This document shows, piece after piece, positions 47,729-56,966 of a DNA stretch of 64,000 nt (the first letter of the stretch is position 1; every line of letters starts with the position of its first letter). Location: NCBI GenBank assembly GCA_002762985.1, contig PCXZ01000033.1, positions 1 through 64,000 on the forward strand, in the 5' to 3' direction. The position numbers were made by a program, and so were the translations under genes. Source of the DNA: Candidatus Woesearchaeota archaeon CG10_big_fil_rev_8_21_14_0_10_44_13. Lineage in GTDB: Archaea > Nanobdellota > Nanobdellia > Woesearchaeales > UBA12501. The notes under the pieces are model-generated. The model was not told the origin of the DNA. It saw only the letters and a program-made list of their open reading frames with translations, and did no database searches.

Positions 47729-47757
47729 ATCTACCTAAGTTTTTTTGGATGATGCGT

Positions 47758-48147
47758 TTATTTTACAAACGCAACCCCTTCCATGCCTTCAAAAGCCTTG
47801 TCTCCTGTGACAAAGATCCGATGGTTATCCCTAGCAAAGATATAACCGAGACAATCCGCATATGAAAGGTTTTTCTTGTTGTTTAATTTCCTGAATTTTA
47901 TTGCCTTGGGTATTATATCTGGAGGCAGTTCAAAAGTCAATCTTGCAAAAAGCTTGAAGAAATAATCGGCGGTTTTCTCATTGAAGTCTGACAAGGTTGA
48001 ATGATAAAGCTCTGCCATATTAAGCCTGAGGGTGATTGCATCCGATTCTATGTAACCCTCAAAATTCTTATTGCCTTTGGTTATCTCAACAAGTGCGTAA
48101 GTGTCAAGAAAGTATTTCATCTCAGTATTTTCCCCACAAAGCCTCAT
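47758..48147 (-). CDS. vapC: PIN-domain toxin VapC
   Basis: FLDTYALVEITKGN...LSYADCLGYIFARDNHRIFVTGDKAFE. Confidence 0.85.
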   Translation of the reverse strand: MRLCGENTEMKYFLDTYALVEITKGNKNFEGYIESDAITLRLNMAELYHSTLSDFNEKTADYFFKLFARLTFELPPDIIPKAIKFRKLNNKKNLSYADCLGYIFARDNHRIFVTGDKAFEGMEGVAFVK

Positions 48148-48346
48148 CAGCCTGTTTTAGAAGCTTGTCTGTCGGTGTCTTGAACTTCAGTTTCCCAAAT
48201 GCTTCCCTAAGCGGGTTGTCTTTCCTCTTGATAGTGATCTCGACCTTATCCCCCACATCAAAGTGTTCCGGCCTGAGCTCATCCTTCGGCAGCACTACAC
48301 CTATCGAATTCCCCCATGCCCTCAATGTCGCTTCGGTCTTTATCAT
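48122..48346 (-). CDS. vapB: AbrB/MazE-type antitoxin VapB
   Basis: LRAWGNSIGVVLPKDEL; overlaps vapC start. Confidence 0.85.
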   Translation of the reverse strand: MIKTEATLRAWGNSIGVVLPKDELRPEHFDVGDKVEITIKRKDNPLREAFGKLKFKTPTDKLLKQADEALWGKY

Positions 48347-48460
48347 GGTGAATTAGACGTAGGTATAATTAATATATAAATCTATCGGTTTTTGATGTTT
48401 TAATCGCAACAAAACCCTAACAACAACCTTTATAAACCCCCTCCCTCCAAATCCCAAATA

Positions 48461-48497
48461 GCACCGAAATGTAGGCGTAGCTTGCCTGAATCTGTGC
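48461..48497 (+). promoter_or_regulatory. Two-tier hairpin in the 5' leader of rpl15e
   Basis: GCAC-N8-AGGC-N7-GCCT-N6-GTGC, downstream of TATA CCTTTATAAAC. Confidence 0.4.
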
Positions 48498-48533
48498 GTA
48501 AAAGAACAAAGAAAGTATAATGGAGGCTGTGAT

Positions 48534-49145
48534 ATGGGATATCTTAAATATGTAAGGGAAGCCTGGAAAAAGCCCAGGGAGAGCAGTTTGTGGAAAGAGA
48601 GGCTTATTTCTTGGAGAACAGAGTCTGCTACGACAAGGATCGATCATCCTACAAGGCCAGACAGGGCAAGGTCATTGGGATATGTCGCAAAGCAGGGTTT
48701 CATTGTCGTAAGGCAGCGGGTGCTAAGGGGAGGCCACAGGAGACCTGGACCGCCAGGCGGAAGAAGGCCAAGGCACGCAAGAAGAAGGATGGTGCTGGAC
48801 AAGAGCTACCAGAGGATCGCAGAGGAGAGGGCAGCAAAAAAATTCCCGAACTGCGAGGCATTGAACTCTTACTGGGTAGGGGATGACGGAAAGCACTATT
48901 GGTATGAGGTCATATTGATCGACAAAGCCCATCCGGTCATACTTGCTGACCCAAGGATCTCATGGATCGCTGAGACACAGCATACCCACAGGGTCCTCAG
49001 GGGGCTGACAAGGTCCGGCAGGAAATCCAGGGGATTGCTGCATAAGGGCACCGGCTCTGAGCATGCAAGGCCCAGCAAGGCTGCTTATTATGGCAGAAAG
49101 GTAAGAAGGCAGAAGAAGATCAGCAGATTCATCAAGACCTCTTAA
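48534..49145 (+). CDS. rpl15e: Ribosomal protein L15e
   Basis: YVREAWKKP, ALNSYWVGDDGKHYWYEVILIDKAHP, GRKSRGL. Confidence 0.95.
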   Translation: MGYLKYVREAWKKPRESSLWKERLISWRTESATTRIDHPTRPDRARSLGYVAKQGFIVVRQRVLRGGHRRPGPPGGRRPRHARRRMVLDKSYQRIAEERAAKKFPNCEALNSYWVGDDGKHYWYEVILIDKAHPVILADPRISWIAETQHTHRVLRGLTRSGRKSRGLLHKGTGSEHARPSKAAYYGRKVRRQKKISRFIKTS

Positions 49146-49289
49146 GCGATATTATTTTTTTATTTTCCTTTTTTCTTTTTTATGTTTTTTGTATTAGCTC
49201 TCTTTCCATGCACTTCATATTCTTTCAGGCCATTCCCCAAACCTTTATAAAATGACCTTTCATTTTCCAGTTTTTTTGGAGGTAATAAT

Positions 49290-49754
49290 ATGGCAAAAAA
49301 ATCCGAAGAGGGATCCAGCAAAGCAAATCCCGTCACAAAGAACGGAAGCAAGGTCAAGGTCGATTATGTCGGCACATTGGATGATGGCACTGTCTTTGAC
49401 AGCTCTGAGAATACGGGCCCCTTAAGTTTTGAAGTGGGTGCAGGCCAGGTGATACCTGGCTTTGAAAAAGGGGTCATCGGCATGAAGAAAGGCGAGGAGA
49501 AGAAGATAAGCATACCTGCAAAAGACGCTTATGGCGAAAGGAACGAGCAGATGGTACAGCCTGTCCCAAAGAACATGGTGAATGTGGGGAGAGAGGTGAA
49601 AGAAGGTATGATGCTGGGATTGCAGGCTCCTAACGGCCAGAAGATACCTGTCAGGGTCTCAAAAGTCGATGATGACAATGTTTACCTTGATATGAACCAT
49701 CCATTGGCAGGAAAAAACCTGAATTTTGACGTGACCATGGTCAGCATTGAATAG
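49290..49754 (+). CDS. FKBP-type peptidyl-prolyl isomerase
   Basis: VDYVGTLDDGTVFDSS, GQVIPGFEKGVIGMKKGEEK. Confidence 0.92.
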   Translation: MAKKSEEGSSKANPVTKNGSKVKVDYVGTLDDGTVFDSSENTGPLSFEVGAGQVIPGFEKGVIGMKKGEEKKISIPAKDAYGERNEQMVQPVPKNMVNVGREVKEGMMLGLQAPNGQKIPVRVSKVDDDNVYLDMNHPLAGKNLNFDVTMVSIE

Positions 49755-49770
49755 GACGCCGATTTTTACT

Positions 49771-49790
49771 GAGATGGGCGTAACCATCTC
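49771..49790. repeat. Hairpin GAGATGG-GCGTAA-CCATCTC, identical to 54-73
   Basis: 20-nt exact match at both sites. Confidence 0.8.
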
Positions 49791-49830
49791 ATACGAAAAC
49801 TTTTTATATAAATGTGCCTTAAAAGCCCTT

Positions 49831-49986
49831 ATGGCGAGGTTTAGATGTGGGAACTGCAATTATTCTTTTGAACCTAAGGTAAAGGACAAGCTCCCCACAA
49901 GATGCCCTTATTGCTCTACAGTCGGGAAATTGTTTGAGGAAAACTCCATAATCGAGAAGATGGATGATGATTTTGAAGAGATGTAA
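49831..49986 (+). CDS. Small zinc-ribbon protein
   Basis: MARFRCGNCNYSF...PTRCPYCS; start at 49831 follows TATA CTTTTTATATAAA. Confidence 0.7.
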   Translation: MARFRCGNCNYSFEPKVKDKLPTRCPYCSTVGKLFEENSIIEKMDDDFEEM

Positions 49987-50048
49987 TAGGGCTAGATCAT
50001 TCTGTCGGTTTTATCATTGATGCAGTGCATGACTTGATTGTCCAGGAT

Positions 50049-50444
50049 TCAATCGAACTTGAACTCTATGCCCTGGAACTGGTTTATCATGTCGAGGTAT
50101 CCCGTGCATTCTCTCCTGTTCCTTATCGATTTGGCCCTGTCAGATATCCTCTCGAAGAAATTCTTCATCTTCTCCCTGGACCTCTCCTCATCAAAGAACT
50201 TGACAACTACGATGCCTTCGAGGATGCCGTCAGAATCCATCTCCCTCATCACTCGTGAGGGCCTTTTCTCCATCTCCTTCACTTCCCTGAATATCTCCTC
50301 TGTCAGCGCCTCTGGACTATCGAACCTTACGTTCTTGCTGAGGGATTTTTCGTCGCCTGTGTCATAGCATACCCTTATGTCTGCGCCCTCTTTCGAGTAC
50401 TTCAGGACCTTTATCGACTTGAATTTGATGCTTGTTATTATCAT
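50049..50444 (-). CDS. Hypothetical protein
   Basis: ORF only; TATTTATA about 25 bp upstream on - strand. Confidence 0.5.
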   Translation of the reverse strand: MIITSIKFKSIKVLKYSKEGADIRVCYDTGDEKSLSKNVRFDSPEALTEEIFREVKEMEKRPSRVMREMDSDGILEGIVVVKFFDEERSREKMKNFFERISDRAKSIRNRRECTGYLDMINQFQGIEFKFD

Positions 50445-50467
50445 TGGAAAACGGAAAATAAATTCGG

Positions 50468-50674
50468 TATAAATAGTTTGCTATATTCGGGCAGTCATTT
50501 GGGCGTGGTCAACTAGTATGCCAAGGCCAGCACCACGCTCTGTGCTTATTCTGTATTCTGATGTGCGTCAGATTTATTTGCCTAAAGAAGTTTTATCGTG
50601 GACTGCGCTGGGTGGCATTGGCCTTGATGCACCAGTCGACCGCACCTTTATTTCACAAAATTTTTAAACTGCCC
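50468..50674 (+). ncRNA. Candidate structured RNA (family member 2) or 49-aa small ORF transcript
   Basis: TATAAATA-N13-GGGCAGTCA; GGGCAGT/ACTGCCC ends; internal GCGTGGT/ACCACGC stem; contains ORF 50518-50667. Confidence 0.35.
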
Positions 50675-50816
50675 TGAAGCCGTTAAAAAAAGCGCGGGCT
50701 GAAAAGAGTTGAAAACAGTGACCATAAAGCAGGGATGCATTTGCGGAAGGGACATTGCCGGCAATAAAACAACAAAATTTTTATGCGGCCACTGCAATAT
50801 TCTTTATGATCCTAAG

Positions 50817-51305
50817 ATGATAGGCTTATTCATAGGCAGGTTCCAGCCTTTCCATAAAGGACATCTGGAAGTCGTGAAAAGGGCATTGAAAGAGGTTGAC
50901 CACCTCATGATTGTCGTCGCTGTCCCATTAAGAAAGACGAAGAAAGACCCTTTTTCTGCGCAGGAGAGGAAAGAGATGATTGAAAGGACGCTGGCCGGCC
51001 ATGGGGTGAAGGGATTCAGCATCCATACGGTGAATGACATCCCTAATGATGATGGATATGTGGGCCATGTAAGGCAGCTGGTCCCTAATTTCAATGTTGT
51101 CTATACGGGCGATAATGAGCTTAACAGGAGATTATTCACAGAAGCGGGCTTCACTGTCATCCCAAGCGAAAGGTTCTTCGGGATAAGCTCCACGAAAGTG
51201 AGAGAGGATATGCAGGACAAGGGAGCTGGATGGAAAAAGATGGTCCCTGATGAGGTTGTTGAGTATATCGAGAAGAAAGGCCTTGGGAAAAAAGTTGAAA
51301 GATGA
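50817..51305 (+). CDS. Nicotinamide-nucleotide adenylyltransferase (archaeal NadM type)
   Basis: GLFIGRFQPFHKGHLEVVKRAL, ISSTKVRE; in-frame upstream extension to 50709. Confidence 0.9.
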   Translation: MIGLFIGRFQPFHKGHLEVVKRALKEVDHLMIVVAVPLRKTKKDPFSAQERKEMIERTLAGHGVKGFSIHTVNDIPNDDGYVGHVRQLVPNFNVVYTGDNELNRRLFTEAGFTVIPSERFFGISSTKVREDMQDKGAGWKKMVPDEVVEYIEKKGLGKKVER

Positions 51306-51412
51306 TCCATAATTTAAAAATATCCTTCATTTTTATGATTTCGTAACCAAACGACAATCACACAACGTTTATATAGAAGCTTGACTTTCTCAATCTTACC
51401 TAAAAAAGGGGT

Positions 51413-51424
51413 GGGCGCGCGCCC
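51413..51424. terminator. GGGCGCGCGCCC perfect palindrome followed by TTTATTT
   Basis: Read directly; ~45 nt downstream of a + strand TATA box. Confidence 0.45.
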
Positions 51425-51448
51425 TTTATTTAAAAAATTTATAGGAGT

Positions 51449-51940
51449 TCATCCTGATTCGCCAGAAAAAGGTTCATTCGCCTTCTTTTCAGCCAAAACT
51501 TTATCGATCGCCCCGATAAGAAGCAATTTTTTGTTCTGATACGGCTTTAATACGATCGCATCTGCGCCAAGCTCCATTATCCTGCGTTCGTTTGTCATGC
51601 CGTCTGTCGACATCACTATCACGGGCATGCCCTTGTATGCGCCTTGAAGCGCTTTTTTCACATAATCCTCCCCTCTTTGTTCTATTTTCTTCCTGTCATC
51701 CTCCCTCAGCAGGCCATATGTCCCCCTTATGATCCCAAGGAATTGGTAACCGCTGAGTTCAGGCATGTTTATGTCCAGCAGGACGGCATCAAATGCCTCT
51801 TGCGCCATCTTTTCCAGCGCCTCAAGGCCGTTCCTGGCAGGGAAGATTTGATAATATAATCTAAGATTTTCAGCTATTATCACCTGCATAAGATTTGCGT
51901 CTTCAACGTAAAGAATTTTTGGCTTGGTTTCGGCTTCCAT
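51449..51940 (-). CDS. CheY-like response regulator receiver protein
   Basis: ILYVEDANLM, DAVLLDINMPELSGYQFL, VIVMSTDG, LKPYQ. Confidence 0.9.
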   Translation of the reverse strand: MEAETKPKILYVEDANLMQVIIAENLRLYYQIFPARNGLEALEKMAQEAFDAVLLDINMPELSGYQFLGIIRGTYGLLREDDRKKIEQRGEDYVKKALQGAYKGMPVIVMSTDGMTNERRIMELGADAIVLKPYQNKKLLLIGAIDKVLAEKKANEPFSGESG

Positions 51941-51941
51941 T

Positions 51942-53078
51942 TCAGAAAGAATCCTTTATCTTGTCAATGATGCCCTTTTTCTTCCCGAGATCCCTGTCAA
52001 ACTCCTCAAGAAGCTCCTTCTGTTTTTTTGTGAGCCTTGTCGGGACATCCACTATGGCCCTTATCTTCTCATCGCCTTTCCCATGCCCCCTTATATTTGG
52101 GATCCCTCTTCCTTTCATCCTGAAAATGGTGTTTGTCTGCGTCCCTGCGGGTATCTTCATATTCGCTTTGCCTTCAAGCGTAGGAACTTCAATCTCATCG
52201 CCCAAGGCTGCCTGTGCAAAGCTGATCGGGATTTCAGTGTAGATGTCATCGCCTTCCCTTTTGAATATATTGTGCTGCTTGACATGGATGCTCACATAAA
52301 GATCCCCTAAGGGCCCTGCCTTCTCTCCTGCCTCTCCTTCCCCTGGCATCCTCAATCTTAATCCGTCGCTCACTCCTGCAGGTATGTCCACTTTTATCCT
52401 CTTTGTTTTCTCCACTATGCCAGTGCCTCTGCATTCCCTGCATGGATTCTTTATTATTGTCCCTTCTCCCCTGCATTTCCTGCATGGGCTCGCAGTCGCG
52501 AATATGCCGAATGGTGTCCGTCTTGTCTGCCTCACCATTCCTGTGCCGTTGCATTCATCGCATGTTGTCGTCCCTGAGCCTGCTGAGCCTGTGCCGTTGC
52601 ATTCGTCGCAATGATCCATCTTAGGTATCGTTATGTGCTTCTCGGCTCCGAATGCCGCTTCTTCTAATGTGATCTCAATCTCATAGATGAGGTCAGAGCC
52701 TCTTCTCGAGCCTCTCCTTGAACCCCTTCCCCTTCCTCCTCCGCCGAATGCGTTTCCGCCGAAAAAGCTGTCGAAGATCGATTCAAAATCAAATCCGAAA
52801 TCGCCTGACTGGTTCATGAATTCCGAGAAATCAAAGCCTCCTGCGCCGCCCTGGTAGCCTGCGAAGTCAGCTGTGCCGAACTGGTCATACTGCTGGCGCT
52901 TCTGGTCGTCTGCGAGGACTGAAGCTGCCTCGTTTATCTCCTTGAATCTCTTTTCTGCATCCGGCTCCTTGTTCAGGTCAGGATGGTATTTCTTGGCCAG
53001 CCTCTTGTAGGCTTTCTTGATGTCATCTTTCGATGCGCCTTTCTCCACCCCCAGAGTCTTATAGTAGTCTTTTGACAT
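51942..53078 (-). CDS. dnaJ: Chaperone DnaJ
   Basis: J-domain YYKTLGVEKGASKDDIKKAYKRLAKKYHPD; four CxxCxGxG zinc repeats. Confidence 0.97.
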   Translation of the reverse strand: MSKDYYKTLGVEKGASKDDIKKAYKRLAKKYHPDLNKEPDAEKRFKEINEAASVLADDQKRQQYDQFGTADFAGYQGGAGGFDFSEFMNQSGDFGFDFESIFDSFFGGNAFGGGGRGRGSRRGSRRGSDLIYEIEITLEEAAFGAEKHITIPKMDHCDECNGTGSAGSGTTTCDECNGTGMVRQTRRTPFGIFATASPCRKCRGEGTIIKNPCRECRGTGIVEKTKRIKVDIPAGVSDGLRLRMPGEGEAGEKAGPLGDLYVSIHVKQHNIFKREGDDIYTEIPISFAQAALGDEIEVPTLEGKANMKIPAGTQTNTIFRMKGRGIPNIRGHGKGDEKIRAIVDVPTRLTKKQKELLEEFDRDLGKKKGIIDKIKDSF

Positions 53079-53098
53079 TTTGCAGTTTGATTTTCAGG

Positions 53099-53359
53099 TT
53101 ATCTCTGTTTTTGCCGTGTGTATCGGACTATCTTCTTGAATAATTCCTCAGCGAACTCAGGCTTGATGTCGTGCTGTTTCGCCATCGTCCTTGCGTTATC
53201 TATGACCTCTTTCTCCCTTGCCCTGTCCCTTATTCTTAAGTTTTGCTGTTTCTTCAGTCTTTTAAGGCCCTTTGCCATGCCGAATCTCTCTGATAGCAGC
53301 AGGATTATCCTTTTGTCTATCGAATCTATCTTTTTTCTTGCTGATTTAAGGTTTTTCAT
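53099..53359 (-). CDS. AroQ-type chorismate mutase domain protein
   Basis: ARKKIDSIDKRIILLLSERF...RDRAREKEVIDNAR. Confidence 0.8.
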   Translation of the reverse strand: MKNLKSARKKIDSIDKRIILLLSERFGMAKGLKRLKKQQNLRIRDRAREKEVIDNARTMAKQHDIKPEFAEELFKKIVRYTRQKQR

Positions 53360-54009
53360 CTCAATGCCTCGATCTTCTCATGAAGCTCTTTCCATGAATC
53401 AACGACAATGTCGGGCCCTGCATTTATGAGGTCTTCCCTGTGGTTTGCCCCCCATGTGGCGGCAATAGTCATGCAGCCTGCTGCCTTGCCGCATTCAATC
53501 TCAGAGATTGTATCACCTATGAACATGCAGTCTGAAGGTTCTGCGCCCAGTCTCTTCATGAGCAGGAGAAGTGATTCTGGATGGGGTTTCCTGTTTGTTA
53601 TCATGTCTTCTGTGACTATGAAATCGAAATCCTCTCTTTTCAGGCCAAGCATCGGGAACAGTTTGCCGAGCTCGACTGCCCTATATCCTGTGTTTATGGC
53701 GATATTGTGTTTTTTCCTTATCTCATCCAATGTATCCTTGGCATGCCTGTAAAGTTTTATATGCGTATTGTCCATTGTCGAAGCATAGGTCTGCATCCAT
53801 AAGGCGAGTATCTTTTCCGCCGGCTCGTCTATCCCAAGCTTCCTGTACATCCTTACCCAATCCGGGCTGAACGCCCCGTCATATTCCTTTTTAGGCATAG
53901 GCTCCTTGCCCAAGAGCCTGACCACTTTTGAAAAATTAGAATATATGAAATCGAGGTCATTCACTATGACCCCTCCGAAATCAAATATTATTGTCTTCTG
54001 CTTTCTCAT
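53356..54009 (-). CDS. HAD-superfamily hydrolase
   Basis: IIFDFGGVIVNDLD, MFIGDTISEIECGKAAGC. Confidence 0.85.
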   Translation of the reverse strand: MRKQKTIIFDFGGVIVNDLDFIYSNFSKVVRLLGKEPMPKKEYDGAFSPDWVRMYRKLGIDEPAEKILALWMQTYASTMDNTHIKLYRHAKDTLDEIRKKHNIAINTGYRAVELGKLFPMLGLKREDFDFIVTEDMITNRKPHPESLLLLMKRLGAEPSDCMFIGDTISEIECGKAAGCMTIAATWGANHREDLINAGPDIVVDSWKELHEKIEALR

Positions 54010-54533
54010 TTTATATGTTCCTTCAGCTGCTCAGGCTTCATCTTTATCCTATCAAAGATCTCCTTCTCAAGCCCGAAGAAATGCTTCTCTAAAGCGATTG
54101 TCTCGGGCTTTGAGTGCCTCGGGTATCTTTCCCTTGCATACCTGAACCTCTCTTCGAGCGAGACTAGGTTATCTTCACGGCATCTCTTGTCTGCATAATT
54201 GACGACCTTCTCTTCCCAGCCATTCAGATTAGTTACCTGATTGAATTTATGCTTGAATGCCAGTTCGCCTACCCTGGGGTGGCCTTCTCTTGTGAGTATC
54301 TCCCTTGTCATCTCACCATGCTTTCCGTTATCCAAGGTCTGTATCTTGTCAAGGTCATGCAATAATGAGGCGCGGTCGACTAAATCAATATCAACATCTT
54401 CGCCTGCCTCTTTCAGCTTTTTCGCCAGGAAAACAGCCACTTTGTTGACTGCGAAGCTGTGCCTCCTGACATTCTCCGGGACATCATTCTCGTCCAGGTA
54501 TTCCATGCATTGCTCTCGTGTGGGGATCGTCAT
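54006..54533 (-). CDS. HD-domain protein
   Basis: RHSFAVNKVA...ASLLHDLDKI. Confidence 0.75.
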   Translation of the reverse strand: MTIPTREQCMEYLDENDVPENVRRHSFAVNKVAVFLAKKLKEAGEDVDIDLVDRASLLHDLDKIQTLDNGKHGEMTREILTREGHPRVGELAFKHKFNQVTNLNGWEEKVVNYADKRCREDNLVSLEERFRYARERYPRHSKPETIALEKHFFGLEKEIFDRIKMKPEQLKEHIK

Positions 54534-54539
54534 CTTGAT

Positions 54540-54977
54540 TTACCTATCGGTTGTTTCAGCAGATTTCTGCTTCTGGGCTTTTTTTATTTTTCCATCCCTC
54601 TCCTCTTTCTTTATCTCTTCCCATCTCCTGTGCAGGGTCTCCTCATCATCCGGCTCTCCTTTGAAGACATGCGGATGGCGCCTCACATATTTCTCATGGG
54701 CATTGTCCAGGACATCTTTCAGCCTGAACAGGCCTTCCTTCTCTGCCAGTTCTGCAATGAAGAATATATCCCAAAGAACATCGCCTAACTCATCCTTCAT
54801 GCCCTCTGCGTCGCCTCTCTTCGCAGCCTCGTCGAACTCCTTTGCTTCCTTCAGGATGAACGGATAAAATGACTGGATAGTCTGCTTCCTATCCCAGGGG
54901 CACTCCTCTCGGAGTTTCTTCGCCAGTTCGGTCAGTTTTTGGAAGGATTGATGCATTATTTCACTTAGCCATATCAC
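54540..54977 (-). CDS. MazG-family nucleotide pyrophosphohydrolase
   Basis: [21 protein letters not shown]-type motif ([13 protein letters not shown]). Confidence 0.88.
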   Translation of the reverse strand: MIWLSEIMHQSFQKLTELAKKLREECPWDRKQTIQSFYPFILKEAKEFDEAAKRGDAEGMKDELGDVLWDIFFIAELAEKEGLFRLKDVLDNAHEKYVRRHPHVFKGEPDDEETLHRRWEEIKKEERDGKIKKAQKQKSAETTDR

Positions 54978-56902
54978 TTCTTTTTATTCTTTGCCTTTTT
55001 CCCCTCTTCTTTATAATCCGCATCAACAACATTGTCATCTGAGCCCTTTTCCTCGCTTTGACCAACATGCTCATGATTCCCTGCATCGCCTTCAAAACCG
55101 AAGTTCGAACCAGGGCCTGCTCCAGCCCCAGCCTTGCCCTGTTCCTGCGCAGCTTTCTGATAAAGCTCAGTCCCCATCTTCTGCAGCTCCTGGTTGATGG
55201 AATCCATCTTCGCCTTTATCGCTGCAGAATCCTTCTTCTCGGGCTTCAGCAGCTCCTTCAGTTCCATGATGTGGCCCTTGACTGTCTCAAGCTCCTTTGC
55301 ATCGACCTTTCCCTCAAAATCCTTGAACAGCTTCTCTGAGGAATAGACCAGGGCGTCTGCATGGTTTATCGCCTCAATCTCCTCTTTCCTCTTTGCATCC
55401 TCATCTGCATGGGCCTCTGCCTCTTTTCTCATCCTCTCCACTTCTGCATCATTCAGCTTCTGCGAGGCAGTTATCTGTATGGACTGCTGTTTTCCAGTGC
55501 CAAGGTCCTTTGCTGTAACATGGACTATGCCATTCGCATCGATGTCGAATGTGACTTCAATCTGAGGTATGCCTCTCGGCGCAGGAGGTATCCCTACTAA
55601 ATCAAACCTTCCCAATGTCTTGTTGTCTGCTGCCATAGGACGTTCGCCCTGCAGCACATTTATCGTCACAGCAGGCTGGTTGTCTGCTGCTGTCGAGAAG
55701 ACCTGGGATTTCTTCGTAGGTATAGTGGTGTTCCTCTCTATCAGCTTTGTAGTTACCCCTCCTAATGTCTCTATCCCCAGACTAAGCGGAGTTACATCAA
55801 GCAATAATACATCTTTGACATCTCCTGCAAGAACTCCGCCCTGGATCGCAGCGCCCATAGCTACGCATTCCATAGGGTCTACTCCCCTCTCGAGCTTCTT
55901 GCCCATGATATCCTCGACGAATTTCTGGAGTATGGGCATTCGTGTCGGCCCTCCTACCATTATTATCTTGTCTATGTCATTCTTTGTCAGCTTGGCGTCC
56001 TTTACAGCCTGTTCCATAGGGTGCCTGCATTTCTCTACAATCGGCCTTACAAGCTCCTCAAGCTTCGCTCTCCTCATCTTCATCACAAGGTGCTTCGGGC
56101 CTTCCTTTGTCGCTGTTATGAACGGCAGGTTTATGTCCGTCTCCATGACTGTCGAAAGCTCTATCTTGGCTTTCTCTGCGGCTTCCCTCAGCCTCTGCAT
56201 CGCCATGTCATCATTGCTCAGATCCACTCCTGATGATATCTTGAACTCTCTTATGATATGGTTGATGATGACATTGTCCATGTCTGTCCCTCCGAGCTGC
56301 GTGTCTCCTGAAGTGGATTTCACTTCGAAGACTCCATCGCCGAACTCCATTATCGTCACGTCCAGCGTTCCGCCGCCGAAATCGAAAACAAGGATCTTAT
56401 GCTCTTTATTGACCTTGTCCAGGCCATAGGCAAGGGAAGCTGCTGTAGGTTCGTTGATTATCCTCACGACTTCAAGGCCGGCTATAGTGCCTGCATCCTT
56501 TGTCGCCTGCCTCTGGTTGTCATCGAAATAAGCCGGCACAGTTATCACTGACTTCGTGACTTTCTCGCCGAGATATGCCTCTGCATCAGCCTTTATCTTC
56601 TGCAATATTGCTGCAGAGATCTGCTGAGGGGTATGGTCTTTCCCGTAGATATTGTACTTGAAAGTCGTGCCCATCTTCCTCTTCGCTGCCATCACAGTGC
56701 CCTCTGGGTTCGAGACTGCCTGCCTTCTTGCGGGCTCTCCTACCAATCTCTGGCCGTCCCTTGTGAAAGCCACGACGCTAGGCACGGTCTTCCCTGCTAT
56801 TGTAGATCCCTCTGCGCTTGGTATGATCTTGGGTTTTCCTGCCTCCAAGACTGCTGCGCAGGAGTTGCTTGTCCCCAAATCTATTCCTATTATCTTTGCC
56901 AT
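54974..56902 (-). CDS. dnaK: Chaperone DnaK (Hsp70)
   Basis: [48 protein letters not shown]. Confidence 0.98.
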   Translation of the reverse strand: MAKIIGIDLGTSNSCAAVLEAGKPKIIPSAEGSTIAGKTVPSVVAFTRDGQRLVGEPARRQAVSNPEGTVMAAKRKMGTTFKYNIYGKDHTPQQISAAILQKIKADAEAYLGEKVTKSVITVPAYFDDNQRQATKDAGTIAGLEVVRIINEPTAASLAYGLDKVNKEHKILVFDFGGGTLDVTIMEFGDGVFEVKSTSGDTQLGGTDMDNVIINHIIREFKISSGVDLSNDDMAMQRLREAAEKAKIELSTVMETDINLPFITATKEGPKHLVMKMRRAKLEELVRPIVEKCRHPMEQAVKDAKLTKNDIDKIIMVGGPTRMPILQKFVEDIMGKKLERGVDPMECVAMGAAIQGGVLAGDVKDVLLLDVTPLSLGIETLGGVTTKLIERNTTIPTKKSQVFSTAADNQPAVTINVLQGERPMAADNKTLGRFDLVGIPPAPRGIPQIEVTFDIDANGIVHVTAKDLGTGKQQSIQITASQKLNDAEVERMRKEAEAHADEDAKRKEEIEAINHADALVYSSEKLFKDFEGKVDAKELETVKGHIMELKELLKPEKKDSAAIKAKMDSINQELQKMGTELYQKAAQEQGKAGAGAGPGSNFGFEGDAGNHEHVGQSEEKGSDDNVVDADYKEEGKKAKNKKK

Positions 56903-56966
56903 TTTTCCACCTCGAATGGATATTTTGTTTTATTGTTTGTTTAATCTTATTGGCATGTCTTTATGC

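Noticed and set aside
55569-56429. 286-aa ORF antisense to dnaK
   Set aside because: Spurious; dnaK is clear on the opposite strand.
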